Part shown: positions 33,942 to 42,983 of the stretch, piece after piece
Layout: each line of letters begins with the position of its first letter
How positions within the stretch are numbered: the stretch's first letter is position 1
Assembly (NCBI GenBank): GCA_045593555.1
Contig: JAZNWU010000022.1
Coordinates: forward strand, 20,876 to 84,875
Reading direction: 5' to 3'
Origin: Fimenecus sp045593555
Lineage (GTDB): Bacteria; Bacillota; Clostridia; Oscillospirales; Acutalibacteraceae
DNA length: 64,000 nucleotides
Notes under the pieces: generated by a model
Told to the model about the DNA's origin: nothing
The model's input: the letters and a program-made list of their open reading frames with translations, nothing else
Database searches by the model: none
Program-made: the position numbers and the translations under genes

Positions 33942-35395
33942 CAAGAATTTGGCCTATAAAAAATAACATTCATCAGGTTGTATCTTATGCTGCTAATAAA
34001 AATAAAACCGACTTGTCAAAATACTCGGACCTGATTGATGCGCTTCACTATGCAGCCGATGATGATAAAACAAATCTCGAAAATGAGCAGAAACTGCTCG
34101 TTGAAGGCATCAACTGTGATCCCGATATTGCTGCGCGACAGATGATTGATACAAAAGAAATGTATGGAAAGATGGGAGGAGTTGTTGCCTATCACGCATA
34201 TATTTCTTTCAAGCCCGGTGAAGTTTCACCCGAAGAAGCACAGCAGGTTGCAATGGAGGTTGCAAATAAAATGTGGGGCAAGGATTATGAAATGATTGTC
34301 GCAACTCACCTTAATGCAAACTGTGTTCACTGTCATATAGTCATTAATTCCGTTTCAATGACTGACGGAAGGAAGATGAACGAAAACAAAGCTATGTATC
34401 AGCTTTTCAGAAAAACAAGTGATGCTGTCTGTATTGAACACGGTTTATCAGTAATCGAAAAGCCGAAAGGCAAACGCATTCCTTATAACATTTATAAAGC
34501 AATGCAGAAAGGTATCAAAACAAAATACGATTATATGCGTGATGATATTGATTACGCAATTATAAGAAGTGCAAATGAAAAACAATTTTTCAGAATTATG
34601 ACTCAGAAGGGTTATTGGTTTGATAACGGAAAGATAGCTTACCGCAATGATGAGCACGCAGTGAAGCTCACAACCCTCGGAGAAATTTACACCTATGAAA
34701 AAATCAGAGAGCGGATTTACTCGCAGGATAAATTTGCGGCAAACAACAATTTCAGAAATTATTTATATGCTAATGATTTTTTGAAGAGGCAGATATTCGT
34801 TTTCGATTACAAAGGTTATGAGTTTAAAGAATCAAGAGAATGTTACAGACATCCTGAGTATTTCAACCGAATGGTTTCTGATTTTACAAAACTGATTGTG
34901 GGCGGTGCCGTACTCGGTACACCTGTTATTTCACTTTTGTTTCTTGCTTTGCTTTTTGCAGGAGCAATAGCCGAGAAGAACAACTGCAACCCGCATCCGT
35001 TTACACCTAAAATGAAATATTCGTCTCCGAGGATTGAGTTTATGCAGGACCAGATTGACCTTGCGATAAATGAAAAGCTTTATGATTTTGAAGAGGTTGA
35101 TAAGTTCATTTCAAAGACAGAGCTTCGTATTGAGGAGCTGAAAAGTCAGCGTAATAAAATCTACAATCAGATAAGAAGATGCAATGACCCGACGGCAAAG
35201 GAAAACCTTGTTGCCCGTCGGGATTTTTTAACGGCTGAAATCGGTGAACTTCGTGAAAAGCTGAAGCTTGCCAAAAGAATTATAAAAGACAGTCCCGCAC
35301 TTGAGGAAAAGCTTGAAACGGAAAAACAGCTTATCCGTGAATGGTACTTCCCCGAAAGGCAAAGGGATAAAGAAAAACATTATGAAGAGAGGTGA
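33932..35395 (+). CDS. Relaxase/mobilization nuclease (MobP-type)
   Basis: A 487-residue relaxase. The metal-binding three-His motif lies in HLNANCVHCHIVINSVS (His126, His133, His135, Asn139). The upstream Tyr of AYHAYISFKPGEV or Tyr19 in HQVVSYAAN is a possible nucleophile. The C-terminal part has a hydrophobic span (about 318-345: LIVGGAVLGTPVISLLFLAL) and a coiled coil. The membrane-like span is unusual and could tether the relaxosome to the coupling machinery. Confidence 0.9.
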   Translation: MAVTRIWPIKNNIHQVVSYAANKNKTDLSKYSDLIDALHYAADDDKTNLENEQKLLVEGINCDPDIAARQMIDTKEMYGKMGGVVAYHAYISFKPGEVSPEEAQQVAMEVANKMWGKDYEMIVATHLNANCVHCHIVINSVSMTDGRKMNENKAMYQLFRKTSDAVCIEHGLSVIEKPKGKRIPYNIYKAMQKGIKTKYDYMRDDIDYAIIRSANEKQFFRIMTQKGYWFDNGKIAYRNDEHAVKLTTLGEIYTYEKIRERIYSQDKFAANNNFRNYLYANDFLKRQIFVFDYKGYEFKESRECYRHPEYFNRMVSDFTKLIVGGAVLGTPVISLLFLALLFAGAIAEKNNCNPHPFTPKMKYSSPRIEFMQDQIDLAINEKLYDFEEVDKFISKTELRIEELKSQRNKIYNQIRRCNDPTAKENLVARRDFLTAEIGELREKLKLAKRIIKDSPALEEKLETEKQLIREWYFPERQRDKEKHYEER

Positions 35396-35400
35396 TATGT

Positions 35401-35613
35401 ATGCATCCGGAAGAATTATGTAGGATGATTCAATGCAATGAAGATAATGCCACAGAAGATACAGTGTACGAGCGTGAAATGACGTCAGACGAATATCTTG
35501 ATAAATATTTTAACACAAAACAGTTTTCTGTAAGGAAGTTTTTAAGACTTGCAGAAGAAGAACGCAGGCAGAGAAAAGAAAGTAAAAGATTATATTATCA
35601 TGGAGGAAAATAA
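35401..35613 (+). CDS. Small hypothetical protein after the relaxase
   Basis: A 70-residue acidic then basic protein. The start at 35401 follows AGAGGTG by 6 bp; a GTG at 35392 overlaps the relaxase stop. The ending RKFLRLAEEERRQRKESKR is helical. It is adjacent to the ParB-like gene with no gap. No known function. Confidence 0.65.
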   Translation: MHPEELCRMIQCNEDNATEDTVYEREMTSDEYLDKYFNTKQFSVRKFLRLAEEERRQRKESKRLYYHGGK

Positions 35614-36477
35614 ATGAATAATAACTTAAAATCACCGGTAAACATTCCGGTGGAAAAAATCCGTCCCTTTGAGGGACACCCGTACAAGGTCTTAGACAAT
35701 GAAGAGATGAACACTCTGATTGACAGTATTCAGCAGAAGGGTGTCATCTCACCGATTGTTGTAAGACCACTCGAAAACACAGACGATGAATATGAGATTA
35801 TCTCAGGTCATCGCAGACTCAGAGCATCGGTAAAAGCAGGACTGGAAACAGTACCTGCTTTAATTTATGCCGTCAGCCGTGATGAAGCGGCAGTTATGCT
35901 CGTTGACAGTAATCTTCATAGAGAGCATATCCTGCCGAGTGAACGAGCTTTTGCTTATAAGTTGAAAATGGAAGCAATAAGCCGACAGGGACAGAGGACA
36001 GATTTAACTTGTGGACAAGTTGGCCACAAGTCAAGAGATGATGTTTCCAAAACTGAAAGCGGCAGACAGGTACAGAGGTATATCCGTCTGACTTATCTCA
36101 TTCCCGAACTGCTTGAAATGATGGACGAAGATAAAATTGCTTTATCAGTGGGTGTTGAGCTTTCGTTCCTTGATGAGCAGATGCAGTATGACCTGCTTCG
36201 TGTAATTGAGGAGCAGGAATGCACACCGTCGTATTCTCAGGCGTGGCATATGCACAGGGATTTCAATGAAGGTACACTCACTATCGAAAGTATGGAAAAT
36301 ACACTTGCTTCAGAAAAACCGAATCAGAAGCCTATGTGCAAGGTGCCCATTGAAAAGCTACAGAAAATCGCACCTAAGGTTAAAGATAAAGACTTTGAAG
36401 ATTTTGTACTGAAGGCCTGTGAGCATTACTACAAATATCTTCAGCGACAGCGAAGCCGTGACCGTGACGCACGGTAA
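35614..36477 (+). CDS. ParB/RepB/Spo0J-like nuclease-fold protein
   Basis: A 287-residue ParB-family protein: the N-terminal VEKIRPFEGHPYKVLDNEEM and VVRPLE, the ISGHRRLRA box (GHRR), then SNLHREHILPSERAFAYKL and a HTH-like YIRLTYLIPELLEMMDE. Element-borne versions may help stabilise the circular form or act as regulators. It lacks a ParA partner here. A paralogue with the same plan lies at 41669-42589. Confidence 0.9.
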   Translation: MNNNLKSPVNIPVEKIRPFEGHPYKVLDNEEMNTLIDSIQQKGVISPIVVRPLENTDDEYEIISGHRRLRASVKAGLETVPALIYAVSRDEAAVMLVDSNLHREHILPSERAFAYKLKMEAISRQGQRTDLTCGQVGHKSRDDVSKTESGRQVQRYIRLTYLIPELLEMMDEDKIALSVGVELSFLDEQMQYDLLRVIEEQECTPSYSQAWHMHRDFNEGTLTIESMENTLASEKPNQKPMCKVPIEKLQKIAPKVKDKDFEDFVLKACEHYYKYLQRQRSRDRDAR

Positions 36478-36504
36478 TCCACACATTTGTATAGGAGGAA
36501 TTAT

Positions 36505-36705
36505 ATGAGTAAAATTGATATAAATGATTTAAGTAAAAATCCTGATTACTGTTTTGCGGCTTTGAAGCTTATTGAGCAGTTGTTCAGGGACGGAAAAATT
36601 CCCGAGTATATGTTCCGCAATATCTTAAGCGAGCATGCGGACATTGTTGATGAAACCGAATTTGTAAAAGGAAACCACAACCAGATAAAGGAGGAATGTG
36701 CATGA
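36505..36705 (+). CDS. Small protein coupled to the recombinase
   Basis: A 66-residue protein; AGGAGG lies 6 bp before the ATG at 36505. KLIEQLFRDGKIPEYMFRNILSEH resembles SHOCT-like helical hairpins. Its stop overlaps the recombinase start (ATGA), so the two proteins are made together and may act together in excision. Confidence 0.75.
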   Translation: MSKIDINDLSKNPDYCFAALKLIEQLFRDGKIPEYMFRNILSEHADIVDETEFVKGNHNQIKEECA

Positions 36706-38579
36706 TAAATTCCGATTTCGGAAAGCGCAGAGTTGTAATCTATGCCCGAGTTTCTACGGAGCACGAGGCGCAGATTTCAGCTCTTGAAAATCAGTTGGAT
36801 TGGTATGAGCCGATTCTTAAGGCAAGACCTGAATGGGAGCTCGTCGGCAGATATATTGACGAGGGTATCACGGGTACCTCTGCCGAGAAAAGACCGCAGT
36901 TTATGAAAATGATTCGTGATGCCAAGCAGAAAAAGTTCGATATGATTATCACCCGTGAGGTGTCACGATTTGCGAGAAATACCGTTGACACTCTGCAGTA
37001 CACAAGAGATCTGAAGGCAAAGGGCGTTGAGGTGTTCTTCATCAACGACAACATCAAAACCTTTGACGGTGACGGTGAATTGCGTCTCACCATTATGGCG
37101 ACTCTTGCTCAGGATGAAAGCCGTAAAACCTCGGTGCGAGTGAAAAGCGGTCAGCAGACCTCAATGAACAACGGCACATTCTACGGCAACGGAAACATTT
37201 TAGGTTACAGAAGACATCAGGAGCTTCTGCCCGACAATAAGAAAAAGGTAGATTTCATTATCGACCCGGAGCAGGCTGAAACGGTCAGGCTCATATATGA
37301 TATGTATCTTGCGGGCAACGGCCTTACCAAGATAAAGGAAGAGCTTGAACGCCAAGGCAGAAAAACTGCAATGGGCAAAACAAGGTGGTACGAAACCGTA
37401 ATAGGCCACGTGCTGAAAAACACCTTTTACTGCGGAATCATAACCTATCACAAGGAGTATACTCCCGACTATCTCACACAAAAGAAAATCAAGAATTACG
37501 GTGAGATTGACCTGATACAGGTAAAGGGAAGACACGAGCCGATTATTACTGAAGAAGACTTTGAAAGGGTGCAATTAATTATGGCAAGTAAAACAGCTCA
37601 GATGAAAAATCTTAACACAGGCAGAAGAAGTACAACCGGCAAAAGACCGAGAACAACAGTATGGGGAAAGCTCCTCATCTGCGAATGCGGTCACAGATTC
37701 AATACGAAGCTCTGGAGAAAAGAGGGAGATAAATCCATTATAGGCTATCAGTGCTATGACTCGGTGCGTACCGGGTCATACGAGAGCCGAAAGAAAAAGG
37801 GCTTGCCTCTTGAGGGTATCTGCCGTGTGCCTATGATTCCCGAGTGGAAGCTGCAGATGATGGCGAATTATATTTTCCGCAATTATCTCTCGGAAAAGGA
37901 TAAAGTGCTGGCTCTTGCCAACTCAATGCTTGAAGCTCACATTGACGATAAAGAGGATGATGTGGATTATGAGGCTATCATTGAGAAAAAGTGCAAGGAG
38001 GTTGAAAGGCACAGAACGAAGCTCAGTAATTTCATTGATATGAGGGCAGAGGGTGAAATCGACAAAGAATCTTACACAAAGAAAACTGCCGAGGTTAAAG
38101 AAGAGATTGCAAAGCTCTCTGCCGAAATCGAAGAGCTTCAGCTAAAGCTTAACAAAGAGCCTGTAATTACAGATTACAGGGACAAGCTGACGGTGCTTCA
38201 ATATGCTCTCGAGCAGTACACAAATGCGGATGAAAAAGACATCCCCGAAAGTGTGATTGAGGCTTTTGTGGTGAAGATTGTTGCAAAGAGGGACGGCTTT
38301 GACTGGTACCTTCGCTTTGACGGAGACCCCAATGACCCTCTGCACATGAAAACCGAGGGAAAAAGGAGAAAAAACAGTTCTGTTTCTGTGGTTGGCGGTA
38401 AACTGCCAACCAAGCAGAATTGCGACACAGGCAGCAATCAGCGAAATGGCAAAATAAGTGAATTACGGCTTGACAGCTTCGTTTTGACCATTGATGATGC
38501 GAAAAATTATTTGTATAGTTTTTCCACAAGACATCGTGTTCTTAACTGGAAGGACATAAAAGTCAGCCTGTGGTTCTAA
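36702..38579 (+). CDS. Large serine recombinase of the mobilizable element
   Basis: A 625-residue recombinase with the catalytic Ser18 in VVIYARVSTEHE, the Arg-containing EVSRFARN and ATLAQDESRKTSVRV blocks, the Recombinase domain (GNILGYRRH...), a zinc beta-ribbon (LLICECGHRF) and a coiled coil (about 420-470). It integrates and excises the element. The start at 36702 is set by AAGGAGG 7 bp upstream and by ATGA coupling. Its C-terminal sequence (LTIDDAKNYLYSF) matches the remnants at 6140-6388 and, by nucleotides, 5436-5505. Confidence 0.93.
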   Translation: MINSDFGKRRVVIYARVSTEHEAQISALENQLDWYEPILKARPEWELVGRYIDEGITGTSAEKRPQFMKMIRDAKQKKFDMIITREVSRFARNTVDTLQYTRDLKAKGVEVFFINDNIKTFDGDGELRLTIMATLAQDESRKTSVRVKSGQQTSMNNGTFYGNGNILGYRRHQELLPDNKKKVDFIIDPEQAETVRLIYDMYLAGNGLTKIKEELERQGRKTAMGKTRWYETVIGHVLKNTFYCGIITYHKEYTPDYLTQKKIKNYGEIDLIQVKGRHEPIITEEDFERVQLIMASKTAQMKNLNTGRRSTTGKRPRTTVWGKLLICECGHRFNTKLWRKEGDKSIIGYQCYDSVRTGSYESRKKKGLPLEGICRVPMIPEWKLQMMANYIFRNYLSEKDKVLALANSMLEAHIDDKEDDVDYEAIIEKKCKEVERHRTKLSNFIDMRAEGEIDKESYTKKTAEVKEEIAKLSAEIEELQLKLNKEPVITDYRDKLTVLQYALEQYTNADEKDIPESVIEAFVVKIVAKRDGFDWYLRFDGDPNDPLHMKTEGKRRKNSSVSVVGGKLPTKQNCDTGSNQRNGKISELRLDSFVLTIDDAKNYLYSFSTRHRVLNWKDIKVSLWF

Positions 38580-38590
38580 TCTAGAATTAT

Positions 38591-38629
38591 AGGGATATAT
38601 CACCTGTATAGGTGGTATATCCCTTTTTG
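38591..38629 (+). terminator. Terminator of the recombinase / element right end
   Basis: AGGGATATATCACC pairs with GGTGGTATATCCCT, with TTTTTG tail. Two more hairpins follow at once: AACCCCTGGC/GCCAGGGGTT (38638-38660) and AACCGACAG/CTGTCGGTT (38678-38699). The right attachment end of the element is expected here. Confidence 0.85.
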
Positions 38630-38757
38630 TATTCGAAAACCCCTGGCTGTGCCAGGGGTTCTCTAATATAACAAAAAAACCGACAGATAACTGTCGGTTA
38701 GGGTGAATATTGCTTCTAAAAATACCATATAGTATGAACTAATTATATGCTCAAAAA

Positions 38758-40389
38758 CTAACAATTCTGTGAAATATATAAAAACAAAGTTCTCGCAACA
38801 TCTTTGTTTTTTGCCTTTAAAATATCAATATTATGCTTTGAAGTATAAATATAATAATATCCTGTTTTCTTATCATCACTTGCATCTATTGCTTTAACTG
38901 ACAATGCATCTTTCAACTGAATAACCCTATCAGGATTAAATTCAATATATATTTTTTCATTGATTAATTTAACATAATTACTTTCATAATGCTTGTCGAC
39001 AAAAATAAAAGCAAAATCATTCTGTAATTCATACTGTTTTGAAAAATTGGAAAACAATTCAAAAACTTTAATGATGGTTTCTTGTGCTTTTAAGGATGTT
39101 TTAGCAACACTTTTTACATTTTCTGGGGAAGAACCATTTATTGTATCTTCCAAATCTTGCTTCTCTTTAAGTGCTTGTTTAAACTTATCATCATTTATAT
39201 AAAAGGTATTATTGCTAATTGCTTTTAATGTATTTTTGAACATTCTTGCAACTTCATTTCCTAATATTTCATTTTCTAAATTTCTAAACTCTATTTCACT
39301 TTTCCAAATCGGCTTCAAACGTTTGCTTCTATTAAAAAATTGTTGACTGATAGTGTTCTTACTATAGGTATTCTTTAAAAAACAAACTATATCATCATCG
39401 GAAAGCAATGAAAGATTAATTCCTTTTTCAATATATCCTGGTAAGGATATAGCTGTTTTTGTAAAGATGCTTTTTTCTGAACCTAATTTTTCACTATATT
39501 TGTTCACCATGTAGCTATCATAACATTCAATAGCTAATTGTATTAGTTTTACATCATACAATACTGTAGGATTGTTTTGTATCCAATGTCTCTCTAAATC
39601 GTTTGCAAAGGTAACATTTTCAATTACACTTAACGAACCACGTTTATATGCGGGAACTCTCTTAGTCGCTGAAGATGCATCTGTAAATTCAGATACCACA
39701 TAACCAGCAAAAAGTCTGTCAACATCCAAGGCCATAGTATTGAATCCAGTTACATACGAATCTCGAATTAAATAATCAAGTTTATCAACGTCTATCAAAG
39801 AACCGTTAAGCATTCCTATTATTATATTTTCAATTAATTTGTCCTGCAATTTATATTGCACACCGATTATACAACGCACAAATAACTCTCGATCAATGTC
39901 ATTTATACCTTGAGAATCTATTAAGTCAATGCCTACTATAGCACTCATTGCTTCATGTGGTTTTCCAGTTTCGTTTGTTATGTCTTCTTGAAATGCGTAT
40001 GAAGTAGCAAAACGGAGTGTTAATTCTTTTTGAAAATCTGTACTTTTTTTATAATACTCTTCGCCAGTATGGGAAAATGGAGAATGCCCAACATCGTGTA
40101 ATAAACAGGCTAATAAAAATGTTTTTCTTAATTTTGTCCAAGGAGTTTCAGCATATTCTGGATATCTTCTTTCAACAACATTTTTTTGAAAATTATCAAA
40201 TGCTTTTTTCCCTAAATGGTAAACGCCAATTGAATGTACGAAACGATTATGTAATGCAGAAGGATAGAGAGCTTGATAACCTGTTTGTACAATGTTTCTT
40301 AATCGCTGAAACTCTGCTGTGTCTATTAATGGTAAGCAAAAATCATCAATATCAACATAACCATAAAGCGGGTCTTTGATTTGTTTCAT
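38758..40389 (-). CDS. HD-domain phosphohydrolase, SAMHD1/dGTPase-like
   Basis: A 543-residue HD protein. The metal set is His52 (HNRFVHSIG), His98-Asp99 (LLHDVGHSPFSH) and Asp202 (LIDVDKLDYLIRD). The opening KDPLYGYVDIDDFCLPLIDTAEFQRLRNI matches dNTPase/SAMHD1-type proteins. Bacterial relatives deplete dNTPs on phage infection. The C-terminal 300 residues have no known domain. It is read with the small gene at 40418-40774 (28-bp gap). Confidence 0.9.
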   Translation of the reverse strand: MKQIKDPLYGYVDIDDFCLPLIDTAEFQRLRNIVQTGYQALYPSALHNRFVHSIGVYHLGKKAFDNFQKNVVERRYPEYAETPWTKLRKTFLLACLLHDVGHSPFSHTGEEYYKKSTDFQKELTLRFATSYAFQEDITNETGKPHEAMSAIVGIDLIDSQGINDIDRELFVRCIIGVQYKLQDKLIENIIIGMLNGSLIDVDKLDYLIRDSYVTGFNTMALDVDRLFAGYVVSEFTDASSATKRVPAYKRGSLSVIENVTFANDLERHWIQNNPTVLYDVKLIQLAIECYDSYMVNKYSEKLGSEKSIFTKTAISLPGYIEKGINLSLLSDDDIVCFLKNTYSKNTISQQFFNRSKRLKPIWKSEIEFRNLENEILGNEVARMFKNTLKAISNNTFYINDDKFKQALKEKQDLEDTINGSSPENVKSVAKTSLKAQETIIKVFELFSNFSKQYELQNDFAFIFVDKHYESNYVKLINEKIYIEFNPDRVIQLKDALSVKAIDASDDKKTGYYYIYTSKHNIDILKAKNKDVARTLFLYISQNC

Positions 40390-40417
40390 TTTATGACAAC
40401 TCCCTTGCTATCCAAAA

Positions 40418-40774
40418 TCATTTACTTTGTTTTGCAAATTCCATTGAAATGTTTACTAAAAAACTTAAAACATTAAATGGCAAATATCCGATAAATCTAC
40501 TTTCAAGGTCCTCAATATTTTTTGTTTTTACAACATATATTGAATTAGTTTCTCGTTCAAATTCAAAATAATCAGAAAAATCAAAAATCGCTGAAGCGAC
40601 ATGCTCAGATGAAGATAGAAAAATTGCATCAATATCGTTGTTTATTGATTCTTTTTGAATAAAAATACCTGCTTGACTTAACTCATCTAACGAAATAGCT
40701 TCTTTTTTGTTTAACTTTTTCAATGCTATTAAAACGTTAGCAATGATATATTCTGCACCTACAAATGTTGCCAT
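40418..40774 (-). CDS. Small partner of the HD protein
   Basis: A 118-residue protein, start at ATG 40774 with GGGAGG upstream. It has alternating helical and acidic segments (FDFSDYFEFERE) and a hydrophobic C-terminal helix. No family recognised. As the first gene of a two-gene operon with an HD dNTPase it may sense or restrain the enzyme. Confidence 0.65.
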   Translation of the reverse strand: MATFVGAEYIIANVLIALKKLNKKEAISLDELSQAGIFIQKESINNDIDAIFLSSSEHVASAIFDFSDYFEFERETNSIYVVKTKNIEDLESRFIGYLPFNVLSFLVNISMEFAKQSK

Positions 40775-40918
40775 AATTTTTCCTCCCTAGTAAATACCAC
40801 TACTACATAGTATTCATATAAAGCAATAAAGATTATAATAATACTTTAATAATTATATCATTATATTTCCAAAATTTCAATACAAGATATATGTTAATTT
40901 TTCTTTTGCTTTGCAATG

Positions 40919-41046
40919 TTATAATGCTCATAGAAACGGTATTTTGTCCAATATATGTTGCATAAATATTTTAACAACAATCAAAAAAGTTTTGCATTTA
41001 ATTGTTTAATAAGAACATATCAAATTTGGTATGTTCTTATTTTTTT
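40919..41046 (+). ncRNA. Possible small RNA with strong terminator
   Basis: A TATAAT (40919-40924; weak -35) is followed about 85 nt later by AATAAGAACATA/TATGTTCTTATT with a T-rich tail (41008-41046). The transcript of about 115 nt has no coding frame of note and sits between the HD operon and the next element. Confidence 0.4.
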
Positions 41047-41069
41047 ACATTTTTTTAAAAATTTTTTTG

Positions 41070-41159
41070 AAAAAGTTGCAAAAATTGGCCTTTTAAATGC
41101 CTTCCCCTTGAGGGAGAAAATATTTCTCTTAAAAAGACGCTATAAAAATGCAACTTTTT
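41070..41159. repeat. 90-bp element with 11-bp terminal inverted repeats
   Basis: AAAAAGTTGCA at 41070-41080 is exactly inverted at 41149-41159 (TGCAACTTTTT). Inside are further palindromes, CCTTGAGGG-like and GAGAAAATATTTCTC. It encodes nothing. It could be a MITE-like unit or a long terminator. Confidence 0.5.
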
Positions 41160-41222
41160 TACCCTGAAAAATTGAATAGAACAAACTAAGTACTTCAGTT
41201 CTGGGAAGAGCTTGGGTAGTGA

Positions 41223-41450
41223 GTGCGCCATGACCTTAAATTTGTTTAAGTGAGCGATAAAAACATACTACAAAATATTTGTTAGCCACAAGTAAGGCGA
41301 TGAGGACCGGAATGACAATGGTACTCCCGTTTAGTCACAGTCCGAGCGTGATAAAACCGTCGCAGGCAATGAGAACGGCTCTAACAGAAAGAGGGGTGAA
41401 ATTCCCGTGAGGCAGAGTAAGCTGCTCTGACACTTAGGTAGTTCAAACTG
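41223..41450 (+). ncRNA. Group II intron-like 5' RNA fragment
   Basis: Starts GTGCGCC, the conserved 5' end of several group II introns. It continues with gcgatgagg...gacaatggtac, resembling the domain I core of the L. lactis LtrB intron, then AGTCCGAGCGTGATAAAACC and GAGAACGGCTC. No reverse transcriptase gene and no domain V were found, so if correct it is a truncated remnant. An unrelated structured leader RNA is the alternative. Confidence 0.4.
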
Positions 41451-41525
41451 AAATGGTTATCATTTATTTAAGCAATATGTTTATGAAAATGATTAACCAA
41501 ATAAAAAAGAAAGGAAGTGAGATGG

Positions 41526-41624
41526 ATGGAAATTCCTATGGCAATTTTGTACACTGTGGGACAAGGTTTAGCATTTAATGTTGTAATTCCTGTATTCCAC
41601 ATTATTACAAAGATTTTTGGATAA
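41526..41624 (+). CDS. 32-residue hydrophobic peptide
   Basis: MEIPMAILYTVGQGLAFNVV continues to a stop after 32 codons. It is preceded by AAGGAAGTGAG and is almost wholly hydrophobic with one His and one Lys near the end. It lies between the intron-like RNA and the ParB-like gene. It could be a small membrane protein or toxin-like peptide. Confidence 0.4.
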   Translation: MEIPMAILYTVGQGLAFNVVIPVFHIITKIFG

Positions 41625-41668
41625 TAGTTCACATCGCAAAATAATTTTCGAAAAGGAATATTAAAAAA

Positions 41669-42589
41669 GTGGAAGAAAAGAAAAACATATCAAAATCAGA
41701 TACATATGACGAAACCCATGTTGCAAAAGAGGTAATTATGGAAATTCCCATTTCTGTAATTAAAGACTTTCCAAATCATCCGTATAAGATAAAGGACGAT
41801 GATGGTATGAACGAACTTGTTGAGAGTATCAAAACAAGAGGATTAATTCAGCCAATATTAGTCAGACCTATTGAAGATGGAAAGTATGAAATGGTTTCAG
41901 GTCATAGAAGAAAAAGAGCTTTTGAAATTGCAGGTATAGAGAAAATATCTGCACGAGTTCGAGAACTTACAAGAGATGAGGCAACACTTGCAATGGTTGA
42001 TAGTAATTTGCAAAGAGAAGAAATATTACCTTCTGAAAAAGCATTTGCATATAAGATGCGACTTGATGCCATGAATAGACGAGGTGAACGATATGACTTA
42101 ACTTGTTCCCCAGAGGGGAATATGTTAAGAGGAAAAAAATCTGTTGATTTATTTGCTGAAGAAACAGGAGATAGCAAAAATCAAATTTATAGATATATTC
42201 GTCTAACCAATCTTATTTCACCACTGCTCAAACTCGTAGATGAAAAGCAAATTGCAATGCGGCCTGCAGTAGAACTGTCATATCTTTCGGAGAATGCACA
42301 GAGATGGATTTTTGAAGCTATTGAATATGTTGATGCAACTCCATCACATGCACAAACATTGCGAATGCGAAAATTTGCCGAACAAGGCAAATTATCAAAA
42401 GATGTTATCGATGCAATTATGGATGAAGAAAAACCCAATCAAAAGGAAAAATCTCCATTCAGGGACAATCGTATAACAGACCATATTCCTCATAATGTTC
42501 CGAAAGAAAAACAATGTGACTATGTTATTAAAGCTCTTGAATATTACAATCGCTATTTACAGCGAATAAAAGATAAGGGCAGTCGATAA
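41669..42589 (+). CDS. ParB/RepB/Spo0J-like protein (second copy)
   Basis: A 306-residue paralogue of the protein at 35614. It keeps PISVIKDFPNHPYKIKDDDGM, the VSGHRRKRA box, DSNLQREEILPSEKAFAYKM and the C-terminal ALEYYNRYLQR. It uses a GTG start at 41669 after AAGGA; an ATG at 41738 is possible. It probably opens the conjugative element and may serve partition or regulation. Confidence 0.87.
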   Translation: MEEKKNISKSDTYDETHVAKEVIMEIPISVIKDFPNHPYKIKDDDGMNELVESIKTRGLIQPILVRPIEDGKYEMVSGHRRKRAFEIAGIEKISARVRELTRDEATLAMVDSNLQREEILPSEKAFAYKMRLDAMNRRGERYDLTCSPEGNMLRGKKSVDLFAEETGDSKNQIYRYIRLTNLISPLLKLVDEKQIAMRPAVELSYLSENAQRWIFEAIEYVDATPSHAQTLRMRKFAEQGKLSKDVIDAIMDEEKPNQKEKSPFRDNRITDHIPHNVPKEKQCDYVIKALEYYNRYLQRIKDKGSR

Positions 42590-42684
42590 TATTTTCTCTC
42601 TCAAAAATACCATTTAATTAAAAACTTACTGTACTGAATTTAAAGATAAATATTCTTTTTAACAGTACAAAGAAAGGACAAACA

Positions 42685-42960
42685 ATGAATATTAAGGTAG
42701 AAATTAAAAAGATTTTTAAAGGTGATAGACCAACAAAAGCTTATGCTAATGTGGTTATTGAAGAGGGCTTTGTTATTCATGGCGTAGGTATCTGTGAAAA
42801 TGAAAAAGGCAGATACATAACAATGCCTCAGACTTCATGGATGAAACAGGGTGAAGAAGTAAAGAAACCTGTTTGTCATCCAATCACTTCTTCTGTGCGA
42901 AAGCAAATGGAAGAAACTTTGTTTAACGCTTATGACGAAAAAATGTCAGAAAAGAACTAA
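42685..42960 (+). CDS. spoVG: SpoVG family protein
   Basis: A 91-residue SpoVG homologue: KAYANVVIEEGFVIHGVGICENEKGRYITMPQ, then CHPITSSVRKQMEETLF. SpoVG binds nucleic acid and regulates many genes in Firmicutes. Versions in conjugative elements are common. AAAGGAC lies upstream. Confidence 0.9.
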   Translation: MNIKVEIKKIFKGDRPTKAYANVVIEEGFVIHGVGICENEKGRYITMPQTSWMKQGEEVKKPVCHPITSSVRKQMEETLFNAYDEKMSEKN

Positions 42961-42983
42961 TCTAAATTTGGAGGTAAAACAAT

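Noticed and set aside
38142..38529. Three minus-strand frames opposite the recombinase tail
   Set aside because: Antisense shadows; no ribosome sites, and the recombinase frame is clearly the real one.
40955..41167. 70-codon plus-strand frame
   Set aside because: Reads through a strong terminator and a long inverted repeat; low-complexity AT-rich composition.
41223..41450. RNase P RNA or cobalamin riboswitch
   Set aside because: AGTCCG and GGTGAAA words occur, but the diagnostic cores of either class are missing.
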